This document shows, one piece after another, positions 1-8,211 of a DNA stretch of 64,000 bases (position 1 is its first letter; each line of letters starts with the position of its first letter). Both the position numbers and the translations under genes were made by a program. Source of the DNA: Lysinibacillus cavernae (GTDB taxonomy: Bacteria > Bacillota > Bacilli > Bacillales_A > Planococcaceae). The notes under the pieces are model-generated. The model ran no database searches. It was not told the DNA's origin and saw only the letters and a program-made list of their open reading frames with translations. Location: NCBI RefSeq assembly GCF_009724685.1, contig NZ_WMEF01000006.1, forward strand, positions 1 through 64,000. Direction: 5' to 3'.

Positions 1-200
1 GAAGGGCGGCGACTCCTGCGGGAAAAGCGGGAAAGTCGAGATCCTGGACTGAGCGAATGTTTTCTGTACGAAAGCGAAGCGGCAGTAACAAAGCGAAGCG
101 GCAGTAACAAAGCGAAGCGGCAGTAACAAAGCGAGGGAAGCAGCTCGACCCCGCTCGCGGAAAGCGTCCGCCCGTAGTGGAAATCAACGGCTTTACTTTA
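1..200. repeat. Dispersed GC-rich intergenic repeat with 19-bp tandem units
   Basis: The first 200 bases are GC-rich compared with the rest of the window and hold no credible gene. Three perfect head-to-tail copies of AAAGCGAAGCGGCAGTAAC lie at 71-89, 90-108 and 109-127, followed by a partial fourth copy. The flanks (around 8-30 and 150-180) look like the dispersed GC-rich elements commonly seen between genes in Bacillus and Lysinibacillus; that resemblance is from memory. The element may continue leftwards outside the window. Confidence 0.7.
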
Positions 201-214
201 TTTCATTGTAAAAG

Positions 215-264
215 AAAAAAGACTGTAGGCAAACTCTCAAATTTTTTGAGTTTGTCTACAGTCT
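215..264 (-). terminator. Intrinsic terminator of the DUF1450 gene
   Basis: A long inverted repeat (arms about 221-237 and 248-263) is followed on the minus strand by a T-rich run, just downstream of the minus-strand gene ending at 305. Confidence 0.8.
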
Positions 265-304
265 GAAGCTATCCCTAACGAATAGAGATAGCTTTTTGTT
301 TTAC

Positions 305-529
305 TTATTTTTTTAATTTAGCTAAAACCTTTTCCATTAGTTCGTCTTCTGTTAATGCAGCAACAGGGCGGCTATTTACAAAGGTAAATGTTTTTTTGCG
401 TCCTGGACCACAGTAAGAATGACAGCCAATTTCGATGGTTGCATCAGGATCGATTTCCTTTAATTTTGGAATTAACGTCTTTAAGTTAACGGCCTGACAT
501 TCATCGCAAACTTTAAATTCGTTTGCCAT
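305..529 (-). CDS. DUF1450 family protein (YuzB-like), 74 aa
   Basis: Small acidic protein with a CDEC motif near the N-terminus and a GCHSYCG motif in the middle, followed by a conserved FVN segment. This pattern fits the DUF1450/YuzB family, small proteins with conserved cysteines and a thioredoxin-like ferredoxin appearance whose role is not established. The cysteines could bind an iron-sulfur cluster or zinc, which is an inference. I start it at ATG 529, giving MANEFKVC; an upstream in-frame extension to 565 lacks a better ribosome binding site. It stands alone, with its own terminator, and faces away from rsfA. Confidence 0.75.
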   Translation of the reverse strand: MANEFKVCDECQAVNLKTLIPKLKEIDPDATIEIGCHSYCGPGRKKTFTFVNSRPVAALTEDELMEKVLAKLKK

Positions 530-765
530 TTTGTCAACAACCCTTTCTATATAGTATTTTTTCAATCAAAATATCGCTCTATTGAACGCATGTCCTTCAC
601 ATATTTAAGTATGCAGCATGCGCACAAACCTACATCGGGTATTGTATCGTACTTTTCCCCTTCTATTCAAGCATAATTCCTTCTACATAAATGAATAAAA
701 GGTTAAAAGATTGGTCATGCTAGTGTTAAATAACAAGAACCAAATAAAGGTGGGAGGATTTTAAT

Positions 766-1416
766 ATGAGTAAAGTAAGACAAGATGCTTGGTTACAAGA
801 AAACGATGAATTATTAGCAGAGGCAGTTATTCGTCATGTAACGGAAGGTAGCACACAGCTTAATGCCTTTGAAGAAGCTGGTGATGCATTAAACCGTACT
901 GCGGCAGCCTGTGGTTTCCGTTGGAATGCTGTTGTTCGCAAAGAATTCGAGGAACAATTATCAGAAGCTAAAAAGGAAAGAAAAGAGAGAATGCGAGTGT
1001 TGGGAGCGCCAGCAAGACGTCGTGCTTCTAGTATGTTTACAGTAAATAATAGTGCTGCAGAAGGAAAATCAATTCCGCTATCTGCTCTTTCTCTTGATAT
1101 TGTTATAGCCTATTTACTACGTTTACAGCATTCTGGTGAAGTAGGAAATGAATCTTCAAAATGGAGACAGCTTGTACATGTAACTTCTGAGAAAAATAAA
1201 AAACTAGAGAAAACCATCACAAAATTAGAAGAAGAAAATCGAGCAATCCGCAAAGATTATGAGCAATTTGTTCAAATTATGAATCGTGCTAGACGTCTTG
1301 TTACACTCGATGAAGAGGAAGAACGAATTGCACCTGTTTTCAAAATGGAGAAAAACGGAAATCTTGTAACAAGTGGCTCTATTTATCAAACAGAGAATGG
1401 CGATGCGCTAAATTAG
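766..1416 (+). CDS. rsfA: RsfA-family prespore-specific transcriptional regulator
   Basis: 216 aa. The N-terminal 70 residues form a Myb/SANT-like DNA-binding domain with conserved tryptophans ([15 protein letters not shown] and FRWNAVV), as in B. subtilis RsfA and its paralogues. The C-terminal half contains a predicted coiled coil (about residues 140-180) rich in K, E and L. RsfA is a sigma-F-dependent regulator that fine-tunes prespore (sigma-F/sigma-G) gene expression. The start at 766 follows a strong GGGAGG site. Many Bacillaceae have several RsfA-like paralogues, so the family is secure but orthology to rsfA itself is less certain. Confidence 0.8.
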   Translation: MSKVRQDAWLQENDELLAEAVIRHVTEGSTQLNAFEEAGDALNRTAAACGFRWNAVVRKEFEEQLSEAKKERKERMRVLGAPARRRASSMFTVNNSAAEGKSIPLSALSLDIVIAYLLRLQHSGEVGNESSKWRQLVHVTSEKNKKLEKTITKLEEENRAIRKDYEQFVQIMNRARRLVTLDEEEERIAPVFKMEKNGNLVTSGSIYQTENGDALN

Positions 1417-1457
1417 CAGCATCGCTTTTCTTTTTTATGTTTCATATAATCAACCTA

Positions 1458-2291
1458 TTACTTTCGATCAAGCATTTTGGCATTGCGCTCGAAAACACGC
1501 TGTAAATAGAAACCGTACAACGTTATTTCTTCATCATAAAAGGATTGTGGACGAACTTCCCCTGCCAAATGATAAAGTAATTGCTGTAGACGAATAACTA
1601 CTACTTCTACTGTTAAGTGTGGATCGATAAGCTCTGATAGCGAAGCCATTACTTCAGGAACGATTTGAGGGTAAGTGAATTTCGTCTCCTCTTGTCGTAA
1701 ACTTTCTTCATAAAAGTCACGAATAAGTGCAGCGCGTTGTGAACCACTTCCTTCTATACATAAATAGATTTGCACAGCCACTCCTTGGCGTAAACGTCTT
1801 TGTGAAATTCCAGCAAATTTCTTCCCTTCAATACTTAAATCATAAGAGCCTGGACAATATGAGCCTACAATTTCATAAGCCTCAATTTTATCAGCTACTT
1901 CTGGAAACAATCCTTTCACAAGATCAACCATCACATCATAGCCATCATTTATATTGAGCGACTCTATTTGTTCAGACAATACAATGGAAATATTGAGAAC
2001 CCCTTCATCTAGCACAACAGCTAAACCACCAGAGTTACGAACGATAGGATGATAGCCTCTAGACTCTAGTAATTCCATACCTTGCTGAACAAAAGGTAAA
2101 CGATGGTCTTGAATACCAAGCACAACGGATGCCTCATGAACCCATGTACGAATTGTTGGAGGTGAAGTCAATTGTCCAACTAATTGGCACAACGTATCAT
2201 CCGTTGCAAAAGATTCTAGCGGTGATCTCTGCTTGGCACTAATGGATTGGTCGTAATAACGCCAAATTGGCTGTTGTAAAATACTTTTCAT
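1458..2291 (-). CDS. lipL: Octanoyl-[GcvH]:protein N-octanoyltransferase LipL
   Basis: 277 aa, the length of B. subtilis LipL (281). It belongs to the BPL/LplA/LipB superfamily: an RNSGGLAVV motif near residue 85 takes the place of the RRxxGGGxV lipoyl-binding signature. Cys146 in SYCPGSYDLS is in the position of the catalytic cysteine that carries the octanoyl thioester, and Lys157/158 in GKKFAGISQRR is the conserved lysine. LipL transfers octanoate from GcvH to E2 subunits of 2-oxoacid dehydrogenases. It is divergent from hemQ, the same neighbour relationship as ywfL and ywfI in B. subtilis. The start at 2291 follows GAGGAG. Confidence 0.85.
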   Translation of the reverse strand: MKSILQQPIWRYYDQSISAKQRSPLESFATDDTLCQLVGQLTSPPTIRTWVHEASVVLGIQDHRLPFVQQGMELLESRGYHPIVRNSGGLAVVLDEGVLNISIVLSEQIESLNINDGYDVMVDLVKGLFPEVADKIEAYEIVGSYCPGSYDLSIEGKKFAGISQRRLRQGVAVQIYLCIEGSGSQRAALIRDFYEESLRQEETKFTYPQIVPEVMASLSELIDPHLTVEVVVIRLQQLLYHLAGEVRPQSFYDEEITLYGFYLQRVFERNAKMLDRK

Positions 2292-2447
2292 ATCGGTACT
2301 CCTCTAATTGCATCTCTTCTCTTTAGCATACAGTATCTATAGTTGGTGTCAAATTCGTGAATTACTATCATGAACTTAGGGATTTTGTACAAACTATGAT
2401 AAACTAATTTTTGAATGGTATTCACTTATAAAGGAGTGTTTTCAATA

Positions 2448-3197
2448 ATGAATGAAGCAGCAATTACGTTAGATGGATGGTACGCTTTACATGATTTCCG
2501 CTCAATCGACTGGGCTTCATGGAAACTTGTTTCTGCAGAAGAACGTCAAGCAGCAGTAGAGGAATTTATTGCTTATTTAGAAAAATTGAATGAAGCAGAT
2601 ATTGCTAAAACAGGTGCTCATGCCTTTTATGCAATTGTTGGCCAAAAAGCTGACTTTATGATTATGACATTGCGTGAAACAATGGAAGAACTACAAGAGC
2701 TTGAAGCAGAATTTAATAAATTGGCAATAGCTGATTTTACAATTCCTACATATTCTTATGTATCTGTTGTCGAGCTTTCAAACTATTTAGCTGGCGAGTC
2801 AAATGAAGATCCTTACCAAAATCCACATGTACGTGCACGTTTGTATCCTGAACTTCCACGCGCTAAACATGTATGCTTCTACCCAATGGATAAACGACGC
2901 CAAGGGAACGATAACTGGTACATGCTATCAATGGATGAGCGCAAATCATTAATGCGTTCTCATGGTATGATTGGTCGCGGCTATGCTGGTAAAGTAAAGC
3001 AAATTATTACAGGCTCTGTAGGCTTCGATGATCACGAATGGGGCGTAACATTATTTGCTGACGACGTTTTACAATTCAAAAAGCTAGTATATGAAATGCG
3101 CTTTGATGAAGTGTCTGCACGCTACGGTGAGTTCGGTGCATTCTTTGTCGGAAACCTACTTGATAACGATAAACTGGTTAAATTCTTAACTGTTTAA
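2448..3197 (+). CDS. hemQ: Coproheme decarboxylase HemQ
   Basis: 249 aa, chlorite dismutase fold. HemQ oxidatively decarboxylates iron-coproporphyrin III to haem b in the Gram-positive haem pathway, using hydrogen peroxide. Tyr145 (in CFYPMDKRR) matches the catalytic tyrosine that forms the radical, and His172 in MRSHGMIGR matches the proximal haem ligand. I use ATG 2448, preceded by AAGGAGTG with good spacing, rather than the in-frame ATG at 2415, which has no ribosome binding site. It is divergent from lipL and transcribed alone. Confidence 0.93.
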   Translation: MNEAAITLDGWYALHDFRSIDWASWKLVSAEERQAAVEEFIAYLEKLNEADIAKTGAHAFYAIVGQKADFMIMTLRETMEELQELEAEFNKLAIADFTIPTYSYVSVVELSNYLAGESNEDPYQNPHVRARLYPELPRAKHVCFYPMDKRRQGNDNWYMLSMDERKSLMRSHGMIGRGYAGKVKQIITGSVGFDDHEWGVTLFADDVLQFKKLVYEMRFDEVSARYGEFGAFFVGNLLDNDKLVKFLTV

Positions 3198-3206
3198 TTA
3201 GCACTT

Positions 3207-3242
3207 AAAAATGCGAGTCCATCATGGAGGACTCGCATTTTT
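3207..3242. terminator. Bidirectional intrinsic terminator
   Basis: Perfect inverted repeat (3207-3220 and 3229-3242) with A and T runs on both sides, lying between the convergent hemQ and the mini membrane protein gene. Confidence 0.85.
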
Positions 3243-3423
3243 AAATTTCGTTTTCTTCAGCATTCTCGGATTCAAATATTAAAATAATGATGTGTATAAA
3301 AAATCCAGTAAGAATCATTAAAAAAACTAAATACCAATTATATGGCTGGTGATAGTATTCTGCTATCCCGACTGCCAGAAGAGCACTGATTATGATGGCT
3401 ACAAACATACTAAAAATGCGCAT
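3241..3423 (-). CDS. Mini membrane protein with two transmembrane segments
   Basis: 60 aa with two hydrophobic helices (about residues 4-21 and 30-49), a short loop containing HQPYNWY between them and an acidic tail. The start ATG at 3423 follows GAAGGAG at ideal spacing. A second protein of the same design is encoded 330 bases upstream (3756-3926); both share an NWYL/HWYL turn and a GFFI motif in the second helix, so they look like a tandem gene duplication. No function is known to me. Confidence 0.65.
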   Translation of the reverse strand: MRIFSMFVAIIISALLAVGIAEYYHQPYNWYLVFLMILTGFFIHIIILIFESENAEENEI

Positions 3424-3755
3424 AGTAACGCTCCTTCATGAAAGCAAAAATAAATTCCACTTTAGTATGTCTCGGCATTTAGTTAATATACTTGCGGCAC
3501 TAAAATTCCCCTAAAAAATCTATTTACTCCGCCAGAGGCATTTGTGCCGCACCTTAGTTGTCATAGGTCGTAGTTCTTTTTGAAGGTGTCCACCGATTTC
3601 AGCAGGCATTTGAAAACAGGCTAAAAAAGCAATACCAACGGTCTCCCAACTATGGAGGAGGTGGCTTCTATCAGCTTTCGAATCAAACTAAAAAAGTGCC
3701 ACCCTTTTAGCGATGACACTTTCTTAATCCATATATTTTCTCGTTTCATACATCT
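3424..3755. other. Intergenic region with an orphan strong Shine-Dalgarno
   Basis: No gene is supported here. A perfect GGAGGAGGTGG at 3653-3663 is not followed by any start codon at useful spacing on the plus strand. A weak hairpin (AAGTG...CACTT, around 3693-3722) lies downstream, so the arrangement resembles a decayed small gene. A 12-mer, TCCGCCAGAGGC near 3529, recurs inverted near 46543. Confidence 0.4.
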
Positions 3756-3926
3756 TCAAGAGCTTTCGTCCTTTACTTTTAAAATCAAGATAACCGTTTG
3801 AATAAAAAAACCGATCACAATAATGACAATAAAGAGATACCAATGGAGCGGTTCCCCATAAAACTCCCCTAATAGAAAGGCCAGTACCGCACTTAATAAA
3901 ATCCCAAACCAAACCCCAATTTCCAT
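3756..3926 (-). CDS. Mini membrane protein, paralogue of the 3241-3423 product
   Basis: 56 aa, read directly from the minus strand: it starts MEIGVWFGILL and ends KVKDESS. ATG 3926 is preceded by GAGGTGA at proper spacing. Two hydrophobic helices (about residues 5-20 and 29-49) flank a GEPLHWYL turn. The turn and the second helix (HWYL, then GFFI..VILIL) align with the neighbouring 60-residue protein (NWYL, then GFFI..IILIF). A longer frame overlapping here (to 3724) starts at a weaker GTG, loses the membrane pattern and is rejected. Function unknown. Confidence 0.7.
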   Translation of the reverse strand: MEIGVWFGILLSAVLAFLLGEFYGEPLHWYLFIVIIVIGFFIQTVILILKVKDESS

Positions 3927-4163
3927 AAGCTATCACCTCACATGTATTGAATACACATGCAATTTCAAGTTCCCCTATTTATATCTTTTTTCTATTTACC
4001 CGTTTTTACTAATAGACTATCGAACCTTATAAGGTTTCATATTTTTCTACGTACTTGTCGTTATTACTACTATATGCATAGTAACTTTTATGTGTGATTG
4101 TCTTTCTTAATAAAATTGAACATGTCTACAATACCCACATGCATATACTGTCTGCGAGGAGGT

Positions 4164-4589
4164 ATGAAAATCGCTGTTATTAAGACGAATGATGCACAGA
4201 CAGCCCTACTAGCAAGGCTTATGCGTGCCGAAGCGGAAGGTGAAGGAGAATTAGGCATGCTGATGGTCGGGAATGTTGGCGTTAATCGTGTAAGAGGTGA
4301 TTGTTTAGATTTTGGTGATATACGAACGATTGAGCAAATGGTTTATCAGCGTCCGGGAGGCTTTGAAGCGACACAAAAGGGTTATTTTTATCAGCGAGCG
4401 CGTGATCAAGATCTCAGGTTAGCAAAAAGGGTTATACAAGGGGAAAGATTTCATCCAGCTACCCGCTCCTTGTGGTTTTTCATGCCAGCAGGTGAGTGTC
4501 CTGCACAATGGTATGGCCAATGGAATACTGGCAGATTCAAATCTCATTGCTTTTTCTCGCCAACTGAACAAGATTGTCCTCAAATTTAA
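4164..4589 (+). CDS. cwlJ: Spore cortex-lytic cell wall hydrolase CwlJ
   Basis: 141 aa, similar throughout to B. subtilis CwlJ (Hydrolase_2 fold): LMRAEAEGEGELGMLMVGN contains the catalytic glutamate region, followed by GYFYQRARD, CPAQWYGQW and FKSHCFF. CwlJ degrades spore cortex during dipicolinate-triggered germination and needs GerQ, encoded next. The start is not clean: AGGAGG at 4157-4162 leaves only one base before ATG 4164, while ATC 4170 would have ideal spacing; the in-frame ATG further upstream has no site. The product is expected in the coat layer, made in the mother cell under sigma-E. Confidence 0.88.
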   Translation: MKIAVIKTNDAQTALLARLMRAEAEGEGELGMLMVGNVGVNRVRGDCLDFGDIRTIEQMVYQRPGGFEATQKGYFYQRARDQDLRLAKRVIQGERFHPATRSLWFFMPAGECPAQWYGQWNTGRFKSHCFFSPTEQDCPQI

Positions 4590-4608
4590 AAAGAAAGTAG
4601 GTTGATAA

Positions 4609-4947
4609 TTGATGATGCCTTATTATTGGACACCAACAACGCAACAACAAATGACTCCTCCTCCAGTCACTCTTCCAAGCGGACGACCACCTGGCCGTGA
4701 GGAGTCCTATATAGAGAATATTTTACGGTTGAATCGTGGAAAACCGGCTACCTTCCATTTTTCTTTTGAGCATGCAGTGGAACAGGGAAAAAACACTAAA
4801 ACTGTTCGAGGTGTGGTAGAAGCCGCTGGTCGAGATCATGTCATTATTCGTGAACTTAAATCCAACCACCGTTTTCTATTCCCTATGATCTATTTCGATT
4901 TTGCTGAGTATGATGAGGAAATGGCCTATTTTAATCAAAATCCATAA
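4609..4947 (+). CDS. gerQ: Spore coat protein GerQ
   Basis: 112 aa. A proline- and glutamine-rich N-terminus (about 1-30) is followed by a conserved domain beginning SYIENILRLNRGKPATFHF and ending with FPMIYFDFAEYDEEM, as in GerQ/YwdL. GerQ is a coat protein needed for CwlJ localisation and is cross-linked by transglutaminase Tgl through lysines near its N-terminus in B. subtilis; this homologue has few N-terminal lysines. It lies 19 bases after cwlJ in the order conserved across Bacilli, so co-transcription is expected. The downstream hairpin (4963-5018) ends the operon. Confidence 0.9.
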   Translation: MMMPYYWTPTTQQQMTPPPVTLPSGRPPGREESYIENILRLNRGKPATFHFSFEHAVEQGKNTKTVRGVVEAAGRDHVIIRELKSNHRFLFPMIYFDFAEYDEEMAYFNQNP

Positions 4948-4962
4948 TAGCTTTTGCTAGCT

Positions 4963-5018
4963 TAAAAATCCGCAATACTCCCACTGACAATAAGTCGATG
5001 AGCGTTTGCGGATTTTTA
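4963..5018 (+). terminator. Terminator of cwlJ-gerQ
   Basis: Arms AAAAATCCGCAA (4963-4974) and TTGCGGATTTTT (5006-5017) with a 31-base loop and terminal T run; probably also serves the convergent M20 gene. Confidence 0.75.
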
Positions 5019-5031
5019 TCATTCGCTAAAA

Positions 5032-6207
5032 TTAATTTTCTTCTAGATACGTTAATGTTGCTTTCCCTAAAGTTTTGGCAGCTATTAGCATCGAACGTTC
5101 ATCAAAATCAAAGCGTGCATGATGATGAGGATAGGCTGTTTCCCATTCTGGTTTTTTTGCACCTGTAAAGAAGAAAGTGCCAGGAACTTTTTCCAAATAA
5201 TAAGCGAAGTCCTCTCCTATCATAAATGGTGGACACGTGATTACTTGTTCTACACCTGGTACATTTGAAGCTAACTGTGCCACAAACTCTGTTTCTTTTT
5301 GATGATTATAGACAGGTGGATAGCCCCTCGTATAACGGTATTGATAGCTTGCACCGAATGCCAAACAAGTCGCATTTAATACTGCTTCTAACTCTTGTTC
5401 CATCTGCGTGCGTACATCTTCTTCAAATGTGCGAATTGTTCCCGCCAATACAACTCGGTCAGCAATAACATTAAACGGGTTAATTGCCTCAAAATGACCG
5501 ATTGTTAAAACAGCCGATTTTAATGGATCAATACGTCTTGAAATAAGCTGTTGAGCATTGATCACAAATTGCGAGGCAAGCGTAACGGCATCAATGGAAT
5601 GATGTGGCTCTGCACCGTGTCCACCCTTACCTTGAATCGTGATTTCTACTTTGTCCGCGGCAGCCATAATCGCTCCATCTTTCACTAAAATCTCTCCTAA
5701 TGGTGTAGGCGCCCATAAATGTGTACCAAAAATAACATCTACGCCATCTAAACAACCATCCTCAATCATCGGCTTGGCTCCACCTGGTGCTACTTCTTCT
5801 GCATGCTGATGAATAAAAACCACATTGCCTGCAATTTCATCCTTGATCGCATTAAGTGCCTTAGCTAGACCTAGCAATGTTGCCGTATGACCATCATGTC
5901 CACATGCATGCATTTTTCCAGCTACCTTAGATTTATAAGGGACATCATTTTCTTCTTGTATCGCCAATGCGTCAAAATCAGCTCGCAGCGCTACTGTCTT
6001 ACCTTGCTTTCCACCACGTAATACGGCCACTACACCGCGTCCGCCAACTCCTTCACGAACTTCATGACCCAATTCTCTATGAAACGCAGCTATATACGCT
6101 GGTGTCTCCACTTCTTCAAAAGATAATTCAGGGTATTCATGTAAATGACGGCGAATCCCTACCATCTCATCATAGTACCCATCTATTAATGCAAATAGCT
6201 TTTCCAT
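5032..6207 (-). CDS. M20 family metallopeptidase / amidohydrolase
   Basis: 391 aa. It carries the M20D signature: RRHLHEYPELSFEE near the N-terminus, ADFDALAI, the metal site HACGHDGHTA, HQHAEEVAPGGA with the catalytic glutamate, and a dimerisation domain starting GKGGHGAEPHHSIDA. The family includes N-acetyl-diaminopimelate deacetylase, hippurate hydrolase and N-acyl-amino-acid hydrolases such as B. subtilis YhaA; the substrate cannot be decided from sequence. It stands in the otherwise conserved gerQ-ywdK interval and looks monocistronic. Start at 6207 after AGAGGTAA. Confidence 0.85.
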   Translation of the reverse strand: MEKLFALIDGYYDEMVGIRRHLHEYPELSFEEVETPAYIAAFHRELGHEVREGVGGRGVVAVLRGGKQGKTVALRADFDALAIQEENDVPYKSKVAGKMHACGHDGHTATLLGLAKALNAIKDEIAGNVVFIHQHAEEVAPGGAKPMIEDGCLDGVDVIFGTHLWAPTPLGEILVKDGAIMAAADKVEITIQGKGGHGAEPHHSIDAVTLASQFVINAQQLISRRIDPLKSAVLTIGHFEAINPFNVIADRVVLAGTIRTFEEDVRTQMEQELEAVLNATCLAFGASYQYRYTRGYPPVYNHQKETEFVAQLASNVPGVEQVITCPPFMIGEDFAYYLEKVPGTFFFTGAKKPEWETAYPHHHARFDFDERSMLIAAKTLGKATLTYLEEN

Positions 6208-6389
6208 ACTACATTACCTCTCTTTTTGTATTTTCTAAATATTGCAAGTAATATTAGTAGTGTACTATAAATTCTTACAAAAGTAATAGGATTTAAATCG
6301 AGATCTTTAGAAAATCGCTACTCATCATGCCTCAGCGTCATTGTGCTGACACTTTGCTTTCGGTACAAAAACCCCTTGCTGAAGCAACA

Positions 6390-6421
6390 AAAAACTCTCC
6401 TACAAATAATGTAAGAGAGTC
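6390..6421 (-). terminator. Terminator after ywdK-like gene
   Basis: Hairpin pairing CTCTCCTAC with GTAAGAGAG, followed on the minus strand by a T run; lies 12 bases past the stop codon of the ywdK homologue. Confidence 0.7.
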
Positions 6422-6432
6422 ATAACTAAAAT

Positions 6433-6813
6433 TTAGCGAGCATGTTTGAGGGCAGTTAAAATAATGAGTAACCATCCAGCTAAAAATAATACGCCACCAA
6501 TTGGTGTAATAGCACCCAATACTTTAACACCACTTATCGCCAGTACGTATAAACTTCCTGAAAAGAAAACAATCCCAAGATTAAAGAAAATGCCTGCCAA
6601 ATTTAATTGTTTCACTTCACCTAATATTTTTGAGCTCATTAATAGGCCGATGATCAACAACCCAGTAGCGTGAAACATTTGGTATTGAACAGCTGTTTCC
6701 CAAATACCTGTACTATAATCATCTAAAACTTCCTTTAAAGCATGTGCACCGAATGCACCAAATGCCACTGCTAATAGGCCATGAAAAGCACCTGTTACAA
6801 TAAATCTTTTCAT
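6433..6813 (-). CDS. ywdK: DUF423 membrane protein (YwdK-like)
   Basis: 126 aa with four predicted transmembrane helices. The N-terminal pattern GAFHGLLAVAFGAFGAHAL and the following WETAVQYQMFHA are the DUF423 signature. The function of the family is unknown. In B. subtilis ywdK lies beside gerQ (ywdL), ywdI and ung, and the same neighbourhood is kept here. The 27-base gap from ywdI suggests co-transcription with it. Start at 6813. Confidence 0.85.
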   Translation of the reverse strand: MKRFIVTGAFHGLLAVAFGAFGAHALKEVLDDYSTGIWETAVQYQMFHATGLLIIGLLMSSKILGEVKQLNLAGIFFNLGIVFFSGSLYVLAISGVKVLGAITPIGGVLFLAGWLLIILTALKHAR

Positions 6814-6840
6814 CTCTCGTTACCCTACCTTTAAAATGAA

Positions 6841-7107
6841 TTAAAAATCAAAAATTGAATCACCATTCGCTCCATCTTCTTCAAGCTTTGATGTATATAA
6901 AGCTGATGGCTTTGACTCTGACACAAGCATTTGAGGTAAATGTTTAGGAGGTGTGATGGATGGCGTATCACTTGAAGAATCTAACACCACATCACATAAT
7001 GCTCGAATAGCCGTAAGAGCTTCGCGAATTTGCTGATCATTCCCTGCATTTTTTGCACCAGATAATTGTTTTTCAAGTTGTTGTATAACGGCTTGATAAG
7101 GAATCAT
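6841..7107 (-). CDS. ywdI: YwdI family protein (DUF5327)
   Basis: 88 aa. An N-terminal amphipathic helix region (PYQAVIQQLEKQL, then QIREALTAIRALCDVVL) is followed by a proline- and serine-rich, probably disordered tail ending in DSIFDF. It matches the YwdI family by pattern and position between ywdK and ung. The role is unknown. Its ATG overlaps the stop codon of the upstream 59-residue gene by four bases (ATGA), so the two are probably translationally coupled. Confidence 0.75.
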   Translation of the reverse strand: MIPYQAVIQQLEKQLSGAKNAGNDQQIREALTAIRALCDVVLDSSSDTPSITPPKHLPQMLVSESKPSALYTSKLEEDGANGDSIFDF

Positions 7108-7283
7108 TGCATTCTCTCACTTTCTACTTTTGGTACAAATTTCAAACAATCCATACCAGAGGATTGTTTCACAACGGCGGATGGTATTTGCTTTGTTTTA
7201 AAGCCATATGCTACACAGGCACGTGGCGTTTGAGGGTCCCAAGTTACTTTAAAAAATTGGCATTTGAAGCAATTCACCTTCAT
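7104..7283 (-). CDS. Small conserved-cysteine protein upstream of ywdI
   Basis: 59 aa, recovered by direct translation: starts MKVNCFKCQFF and continues VTWDPQTPRACVAYGFKTK and SSGMDCLKF. It has four cysteines in the pattern CxxC-x(n)-C-x(n)-C and a TWDP motif. I recall short bacterial proteins of this type (CxxC..TWDP..C..G.KS...P..V...SG..C), but no role is known to me; a small zinc or iron-sulfur protein is plausible. Its stop overlaps the ywdI start in ATGA. The site before ATG 7283 is weak (GAGAGACAACG). Confidence 0.75.
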   Translation of the reverse strand: MKVNCFKCQFFKVTWDPQTPRACVAYGFKTKQIPSAVVKQSSGMDCLKFVPKVESERMQ

Positions 7284-7358
7284 CGTTGTCTCTCACTTTC
7301 TTCTATATTAAATGTATCACGATTTACAAAGTGTATAAAGCAAACGATTTGTGCCAAT

Positions 7359-8036
7359 CTATGCTAAACTCCAATCAATTGGCTGCTCGCCCCATTCCAC
7401 TAACTGCTGATTAATCTTGGAATAAGGTTTACTACCAAAGAAGCCTCGATATGCACTTAGTGGGCTCGGATGTGGCGCTTCGAGTATGACATGAGGTGTT
7501 TTATATTTACGTATTAATTGCTTTTTACGCTGCGCTGGTCTACCCCACAGTACAAAAATTAGTGGTTCCTCTCTTGCTGCTAATCGTTCAATCACAGCAT
7601 CCGTAAATTGCTCCCATCCTTGATCTTTATGAGAATTTGCCTGTCCTGCCCGAACCGTAAGTACAGTATTTAAAAGCATAACACCCTGCTCTGCCCAATT
7701 AGTTAACGTTCCATTTGAAGGAATAGGACAGCCTAAATCATCTTGTAGCTCCTGAAACATATTTCGCAAACTAGGTGGATGTGCAATACCTGGCTTAACT
7801 GAAAAGCTTAAGCCATGTGCTTGGTTTGGACCATGATAAGGGTCTTGTCCTAAAATGACAACCTTTACGTTATGGTAAGTGGTTGTATAAAATGCATTCA
7901 TCACATCATTCATTGGTGGATAAATTGTTTGCGTTGAATATTCATCTGCAACAAATTGACGTAGTTTGTGATAGTATGGTTTTTCTAATTCTTCTGCGAG
8001 TATTTCTTGCCAATCATTCGGGAATACTTGTTTCAT
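7359..8036 (-). CDS. ung: Uracil-DNA glycosylase, family 1
   Basis: 225 aa. It removes uracil from DNA in base excision repair. Family-1 motifs are intact: [17 protein letters not shown] with the water-activating Asp65, and [13 protein letters not shown] with His189. A central [16 protein letters not shown] block completes the uracil pocket. It lies just upstream of the Cys protein-ywdI-ywdK genes on the same strand and divergent from pdxK, as around ywdG in B. subtilis. Start ATG 8036, with AAAGG a short distance upstream. Confidence 0.96.
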   Translation of the reverse strand: MKQVFPNDWQEILAEELEKPYYHKLRQFVADEYSTQTIYPPMNDVMNAFYTTTYHNVKVVILGQDPYHGPNQAHGLSFSVKPGIAHPPSLRNMFQELQDDLGCPIPSNGTLTNWAEQGVMLLNTVLTVRAGQANSHKDQGWEQFTDAVIERLAAREEPLIFVLWGRPAQRKKQLIRKYKTPHVILEAPHPSPLSAYRGFFGSKPYSKINQQLVEWGEQPIDWSLA

Positions 8037-8211
8037 CGTCCTTTAAGCCCCTTTCTCTTCTTACAACGGTACAAAAAATCAAACGTGAATTCAAGCATCA
8101 GTTCAAACTGACCATATAAAAATATCATATTCTGGCTATTTTTATAGAATCAGAATCAGACTATACTAGATGGTAATTTTATAACTCTCAATGATAAAGG
8201 AGATCTTTTAC

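Noticed and set aside
1..200. CRISPR array from the repeated 19-mers
   Set aside because: The units are directly adjacent without spacers and there are no cas genes.
3724..3936. 70-codon minus-strand frame
   Set aside because: Starts at a GTG further from the ribosome binding site and has no coherent protein pattern; the overlapping 3756-3926 frame encodes a clear paralogue of the neighbour.
7107..7367. 86-codon plus-strand frame
   Set aside because: Antisense to the 59-residue cysteine protein and the end of ung; no ribosome binding site.
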